Source of the DNA: Aphanomyces cochlioides
Taxonomy: Eukaryota > Oomycota > Saprolegniomycetes > Saprolegniales > Verrucalvaceae
Assembly (NCBI GenBank): GCA_019828595.1
Contig: JAHQRK010000013.1
Coordinates: forward strand, 1,271,501-1,335,500
Direction of reading: 5' to 3'
DNA length: 64,000 bases
Part shown: positions 59,329-64,000 of the stretch, piece after piece
Position numbering within the stretch: position 1 is the stretch's first letter
How the letters are laid out: each line of letters opens with the position of its first letter
The notes under the pieces: generated by a model
Database searches by the model: none
The model's input: the letters and a program-made list of their open reading frames with translations, nothing else
What the model was told of the DNA's origin: nothing
Made by a program: the position numbers and the translations under genes

Positions 59329-60571
59329 CTACGCGGCCAAGTAATCGTCGAGTGCTGGTGGAGCGACACCGAAGTATTGAGAGACCTGGTTACCTTGCGC
59401 CTTGAAACAAGTGTGGCAGTTAGTGAGAAGCGTTGCTACAAGCCAAAAAATGCCGACTGGTGAGCTGCGCACTCTCATTTTCATGTCGAAACTGATATGG
59501 TCCCATAGGCTTTTGATGATGTGAAAACTCCATTCAACGGACTCTCGAACAGAACTCATCGATGAGTTGAAGACTACTTCGTGCGATCCAGGAGAAGCAT
59601 TGGGGAAGGGGCAAGCCAAACCTTGTTGACAGCCGTACGCTGGATCACCGTACAAGCAGTATTGACGCAGAGAAGCATTGCCATGCAGATAGTCCATAAC
59701 ACGACTCATTGATAGAACCGTACAATCGTGTCGTCGCCCTTCAACAGGGCCATACATAGATATAATTAAGCCATCGGGAACAACAATACCTAGCCAGTTA
59801 AAGCAGTGTCTTCGAGGGTGCCCGTTATAGACAGAATGTTGCAGATTCTCGTCGGCAAATGCATTGTGCCGTGGTGTTGGCCGTGATATATACTGTTTCG
59901 TTCCGTCCATAAAACCGATGCACGTTTTCAAGCCACTGAGGCCACTCCTCTCCTCAACAGCTTTGGCATACTGCGCTATGTAATGTTAGATTAACCTAGT
60001 TACAGGGCTTACCACATCGAACTGTCGCTAAACTTTCGTGAAAGTATAGTAGATTGGAGAATGCTTTGTAGATCAGACGGATAGTTTCCAAGATGATTCG
60101 ACTACAGGCCTCCATTGACCGTCCAAACTCATTTGCTGTTGTAAAAAGCCGTGAAGGCTCCGTCAAACGTCGACATACGAGCGCAATCGCCTCTAGAGCG
60201 TCTACTTTGTCCATCGATGTAGTGATAATGACATGAGGCAAATGAAGTTTGACTGAAAGGGTTTGCAGCTGATTGACAGTGAAACGGAACTTGTGAATAG
60301 CTGTCCCATCGTCTATGTAGCGATGGAAGGAATTGTTGTAGCAAACTAATGGTCGCTCAGATCGAGAACGAAACACGTTGCGAGATATCAAGATGTCCAT
60401 GATCGATAGGAACTCATCAATGTCCCCTTCGCAAGCGTGGAGAACACCCGCAATCAGGTCGACCGCCTCCGCAGCCGTCAACACTCGAGGGAGCACCATT
60501 TGTTGAATGAAAACACTGTTCAGGATGTTGATTCTTTGTTTAGGAATTATCCTAACTACTAAGTTCAACAA
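59329..60571 (-). CDS. Harbinger-type DDE transposase with one intron
   Basis: Exon 1 (60571-60013) carries an N-terminal helical region (FRFTVNQLQTLSVKLHLPHV). A 37-nt GT-AG intron (59976-60012, with a TCTAAC branch-like site) leads to exon 2 (59975-59329), joining as RC|AQYAKAVEERSG. The core has TCIGFMDGTKQYISRP (first Asp), PVEGRRHDCTVLSMS, YCLYGDPAYGCQQG (second Asp) and SSVRESVEWSFHIIKSLW (Glu). No lesion is seen. The start is uncertain: 60571 or an internal Met at ~60502. It differs from the 51422 transposase and likely forms another subfamily. Both genes lie between the AAT-flanked ends, so the element could be nearly autonomous if the accessory frameshift is tolerated. Confidence 0.82.
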
Positions 60572-60660
60572 CGTACCGAAAGACGACGTTCTCTGACATC
60601 GACTTTGAGATAGGATCCTTAAGTCAAAGTCAAAATTCGGCTTACCGAAAGCTCTCTAAT

Positions 60661-61836
60661 GTTCACGTACATTATTTGGTCAATCATAACTGTTCTCATT
60701 TTTACATATTTTTGGAGCATATTGCCGTATTTTCTGGTAGATTATTCTAAATCCGATTTCAATACATAATACCTATATTACCCATTTAATTTACTTCGAA
60801 CTTCGTGAGTATACAAATTTCAAGAAATGGGTACAACAACAGCAACAACAGCAACAAGATCAGATACCCCTCGAGAACTAACCTTCGGGATATCGGAGAT
60901 ATCCTCGTACACACTTCCCTCGGAACTTGTTGCATCTGATTGTATATTAATTTTGAAGGTATATTCATTTTCAGTGGGTTCACTAAATCGACAACATGAG
61001 GAATACTTTGTAAATAAATATTTCTTAATAAGCTATATTTGTATATGAATAAATTATTCAAGTAATTTATTTAAATTATATTAAGGATATATTGTAGCCT
61101 TTATAAATTTATACTTTGGAAATGTAATATTTATGAAGTTTATCAAATGATGAGACTTGGAGCGTCACTGAAGGTGTCGGCTCTGCACTCTTCACGGTCG
61201 ACTTGTCGTCTCAATATGCTTTCTATCCGCCAAACTCACGTCTTGTCAAGACTATGATGTGCCTAGAACAACGCAGTACCTTGTACTATGACCAGCGTCG
61301 TTGGATAGCTCCGAGTCCATGCATCTCAACTTGACAATTCCATCCTGGTCGCTATCTTCTCTCCATCGATTTCGACTGCTTTCTCGGCGCCGTTCGATCG
61401 CTTTCCCTCATGTCAAGAGCATCAACAAACGGAACACGCCACCGTAGCACGCATAAACATTGACCATAATCAAGATCCTGTCCCAGTCCACCCTCAACGC
61501 CGTGTCCAAAAAGCTGCAACTTTCACTTCTTCCACGGCGTGGAGGTCTAGTTCTGTCGGTAAAGCCAAGGATAGCCACACAAACTCTTATGGCGTCATGA
61601 GTCCACGAACAAAATCCGACGCCAAGTCCATGGAGCAGCGATGAACCTGAGTTGGACGCATTTTGACGAAGTCCTTGCGTCTCTTCAATCTTCTGCCGTG
61701 ATATATAGGCAGATCCACCTCTTGTCGGCGTTCCGGAGCTTCTCTCCCTGATCCCCAGTCGTGTCCTATTACGGTACGCCGCCAACTCTTCTCTGCAGCT
61801 CTCATTTTGAAAAAGAAGCGCTGACGACAACGCGCC
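60661..61836. other. Spacer and duplicated promoter block of the 61837 gene
   Basis: First ~700 bp AT-rich without gene. 61415-61830 resembles 54430-54860 and forms the upstream part of the segmental duplication. CTCTCATTTTGAAAA at 61799-61813 is a likely initiator. Confidence 0.5.
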
Positions 61837-62322
61837 ATGCCCAAGTGTTTCTTCAGAACGTGCTGTCATCCAGCGGAACCATCGTCGGAGAAATGCGCCG
61901 ACCACAAAAGCCGCACGCGCTGCCATGCTCTGGGATGCACGAACCAATGCTATGCTCGCCAACGGTGCATTCGCCATGGAGGCAAGAAGCGTTGTCGCGC
62001 CGCGGGTTGCCATCGAAATTCTCGATCGAACGGCCGATGCTACCACCACCGGAAGAAGTGCCGCGTCGCCCCATACTGTTTCTACGACGCGACGGGCGAC
62101 AATGGACTGTGCGCCTTCCACGAAGCAATTCCTCCCGAGGAGAGCTCCGCGGCGCTGATCGAAGATGACTTCAATATCTTGCTAGACCTCGTCGACGACG
62201 GCGACCAGGAAGAAAATATATCGACCGACGATGGAATCTACCCGACGTCTTGCGATGTCCACACGTGGAGTCATGGGGCGTCGCATCTCGTGTCGTGCGA
62301 TACTGTCATGAGCGACGTTTGA
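61837..62322 (+). CDS. Cys/His-module protein, diverged subfamily (161 aa)
   Basis: Starts MPKCFFRTCCHPAEPSSEKC. Modules continue ALGCTNQCYARQRCIRH, AAGCHRNSRSNGRCYHH and a fused APYCFYDATGDNGLCAFH. The acidic tail (LVDDGDQEENISTDDGIYP) ends in VMSDV as in the paralogue at 54866. Both genes and their upstream blocks form a duplicated pair separated by a satellite and a Harbinger element, so the duplication probably predates those insertions. Function unknown. Confidence 0.75.
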   Translation: MPKCFFRTCCHPAEPSSEKCADHKSRTRCHALGCTNQCYARQRCIRHGGKKRCRAAGCHRNSRSNGRCYHHRKKCRVAPYCFYDATGDNGLCAFHEAIPPEESSAALIEDDFNILLDLVDDGDQEENISTDDGIYPTSCDVHTWSHGASHLVSCDTVMSDV

Positions 62323-62920
62323 TCCTTACTTGCATGTCCATATTAATTGAATCTTGTCCAGTCTTGACGTCGATCCGCGGTGGATCCGTTGATTCTCCTT
62401 CTCCCTCTGCTTCAGTACCGTAAGTGGGTCGTTCTCACCATGTCCCTTGGACGAATCCCATATCCTGCGCATCAACAATGCAACGGCAGTAGCCAATCTG
62501 CGGTCATGGCGACATCACCGCGTGAAATCCAGAGGAGGCGTTGCATTCGCCAGTTGGATGTCTGACGTGCCGACGTCGCTCGTTCTGTTTCCCTCAACCA
62601 CAGAGAACTCGACTCCCCCTCGTCGTTGAAGCAGACGGCGTTTTTCTTCTTCGTGGTGAAGAATGGATGCTTCAACGGACGACGAGCTTTCCTTTAGCGC
62701 TCCAGTGCCGAGGGAGCGACGGTGAGTGCTGAAGCCGTGGAGACTCTTTTGGCAGCTTCACCGACGTACGGCCAGGGAAGAGCTTGCTGGCCGCTCATGG
62801 AGCAGGAACTGGGACTTGCTTGCGTCTCAACTGCGTGATTGTTGTTCGATGGAACTTTAACGCGACTGCTGAAGCGTTTCCTTGTCATGGACGACGTGAC
62901 GCTTGAACGGATTTCAACCG
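62323..62920. other. Spacer, no gene recognised
   Basis: GC-richer than most spacers. A short start-like frame at 62663 (MDASTDDELSFSAPVPRERR) ends at a GTGAGT and could be an alternative first exon of the membrane-protein gene, but the model from 62921 is simpler. Confidence 0.35.
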
Positions 62921-64000
62921 ATGGATCAAGCGTATACGTCGTTGTCGTCGCCTCGGTGCGTTTAGTGCTCCAGCTCAACTGTAATTTCCCATGGGTAGAT
63001 CGCGCCATGTCCAGCCGCGCCGCCTTCCAACGCTTCAAGTTGTTTCCTCCCCTGATGAACCTTCCTCAACCACCGCCGACGCTTCTGACCAAGCACTGCT
63101 TGGTAAACTCCACATGGACATGGCGCAAGAGCCGCCCAAGTCGTCGGCAACGTATCTCGGTACGTGCTGCAATGCTCTTCTGCCATGAACTTTCATCTGT
63201 AGCCGACTTCAAATTCAACATGGATCTCGCCGTGCGCGCTGGCATTGGCACCGTCTTAGCGGCGCTGCTGATGACGAAAGCCGAAGCCAACAACACGTCG
63301 ACCGCGTCCCAGCCGAGGATGTGGTTCTTCTTCCCGGACTGGTACGTCTTTGGCGGGCTCTCCGTCGTTGCGATGGCGACGGTCTTTGGCGCGGGCAACA
63401 ACATTGGGTTCACCGTGCGGGAAATCTTCCAGCAGCTCGGCGGCGTCGGCTCTGCTTTGCTCTTCAACGTCGTCGTCTTCCTCGCGCTTCCCCCTCAATC
63501 GTTTCAATCGTCCGTCGAGTGTAAGTTCCCCCGGCCGCGCCTCTGAGCTTTGTCGTTTGTAGTAGAAGCTGCGAAAGCCGACGGGACGCTCGTGGCGATC
63601 CAGCATTCCTTCTCAGGGGCCGCATATTGGATGCATCCTCGTGATTTCTACACCAAGTTGCCATTCCTCATGCTATTCACAGTGATTGGCATGCTCTTGC
63701 CCATGGTAAGCCTTCCCCGCCATGGAGTCCCATGTGGTGACTGCAATTTTCGGTAGGAAGTCAATACGAGACGCTACATGCTCAACAACAATCTCTACTT
63801 TGCCTTGACGCTGGCGAGTCCCAACGATTTCACGAATCCAAACGTGCTCAAGTCGCCGGGGGATCCAAATTACGCGACGCCCAACATGCTCGCCAACCTG
63901 TTGGTGTATTTCATGCTCGGCGTCTTGGGGGCGTTCATTGCGAGCGTCATGTTGTGGTTCCCCAAGCCGATTTTGGCCATGCGGCAGCTCGAAACACACA
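62921..64000 (+). CDS. Multi-pass membrane protein, FUSC/ArAE-like (5' part, four introns)
   Basis: A coherent model: exons 62921-62955, 62999-63159, 63203-63520, 63563-63705 and 63757 to the window end, joined in phase by GT-AG introns of 43, 43, 42 and 51 nt. The protein starts MDQAYTSLSSPRSRHVQPRR, has a Ser/Pro-rich cytosolic segment, then DFKFNMDLAVRAGIGTVLAA, a hydrophilic loop, WYVFGGLSVVAMATVFGAG, SALLFNVVVFLAL, PFLMLFTVIGMLLPM and LLVYFMLGVLGAFIASVMLW. This layout recalls the N-terminal half of FUSC/aromatic-acid-exporter proteins, but I have no diagnostic motif for a transported substrate. The gene continues beyond the window. The splice sites and reading frame agree at every junction, so the model is good even if the family is uncertain. 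Confidence 0.6.

Larger units (their letters stand above)
58257..60657. mobile_element. Harbinger-type element, 2.4 kb, AAT duplication
   Basis: Ends AGAGAACTTTCGGTAGCCC and, inverted, AGAGAGCTTTCGGTAAGCCG, flanked by AAT (58254-58256, 60658-60660). It contains an accessory gene with one frameshift (58466-59167, plus) and a transposase gene with one intron (59329-60571, minus). Same target-site type as the element at 48342. Confidence 0.8.

Noticed and set aside
11994..62322. True WRKY transcription factors
   Set aside because: No WRKYGQK or its zinc ligands are present in any of the Cys/His-module proteins; only the common database label suggests it.

Overview
The window looks like nuclear DNA of a saprolegnialean oomycete, most likely an Aphanomyces-like species (inference). 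The clues are very short GT-AG introns (37-54 nt in the models below), oomycete-type core promoters (Inr plus flanking region, e.g. before the S28 peptidase and the FAD monooxygenase), secreted S28 peptidases, a family of Cys/His-module proteins of the kind usually labelled WRKY19-like in oomycete genomes, BT1 folate-biopterin transporters, and many PIF/Harbinger-like elements. Host genes form small GC-richer islands in AT-rich, transposon-filled DNA.

Layout. 1-2.5 kb: 3' end of a Tc1/mariner transposase, a TA-flanked miniature element (MITE) and a broken S28 peptidase copy. 2.5-7.9 kb: a Copia retrotransposon inserted into a second broken S28 copy; its 5' side carries rearranged LTR/primer-site repeats. 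8.5-10 kb: the intact S28 gene. 10.5-10.9 kb: a cluster of Harbinger MITEs. 12-26.2 kb: five Cys/His-module paralogues (one frameshifted), with an intron-split hotdog thioesterase at 22.6-23.2 kb. 26.7-31.7 kb: a MITE, then a 4.5-kb element with ~437-bp near-identical terminal inverted repeats and an 11-bp direct flank repeat; it encodes one open frame that joins a C2H2 finger, a SET-like snippet, a MULE transposase core and a PIF/Harbinger transposase.

33.7-40.8 kb: FAD monooxygenase with a C-terminal membrane anchor, then three BT1 copies (relic, intact, frameshifted). 41-53 kb: four further Harbinger-type elements or remnants, including an intact 2,500-bp element nested in a MITE that ends 38 bp before the start codon of a TruA-type pseudouridine synthase gene (53.0-54.0 kb). 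54.9 and 61.8 kb: a duplicated pair of diverged Cys/His-module genes. 55.5-58.2 kb: unassigned exon-like blocks, a MITE and an 80-bp satellite. 58.3-60.7 kb: another Harbinger-type element. 62.9-64 kb: 5' part of a multi-pass membrane protein that leaves the window.

The Harbinger-type units share one plan: a Myb/SANT- or DUF6818-like accessory gene on the plus strand converging on a DDE transposase on the minus strand. Host gene families (S28, Cys/His-module, BT1) show tandem duplication with decay. All family names come from recognising motifs by eye; no database search was run.
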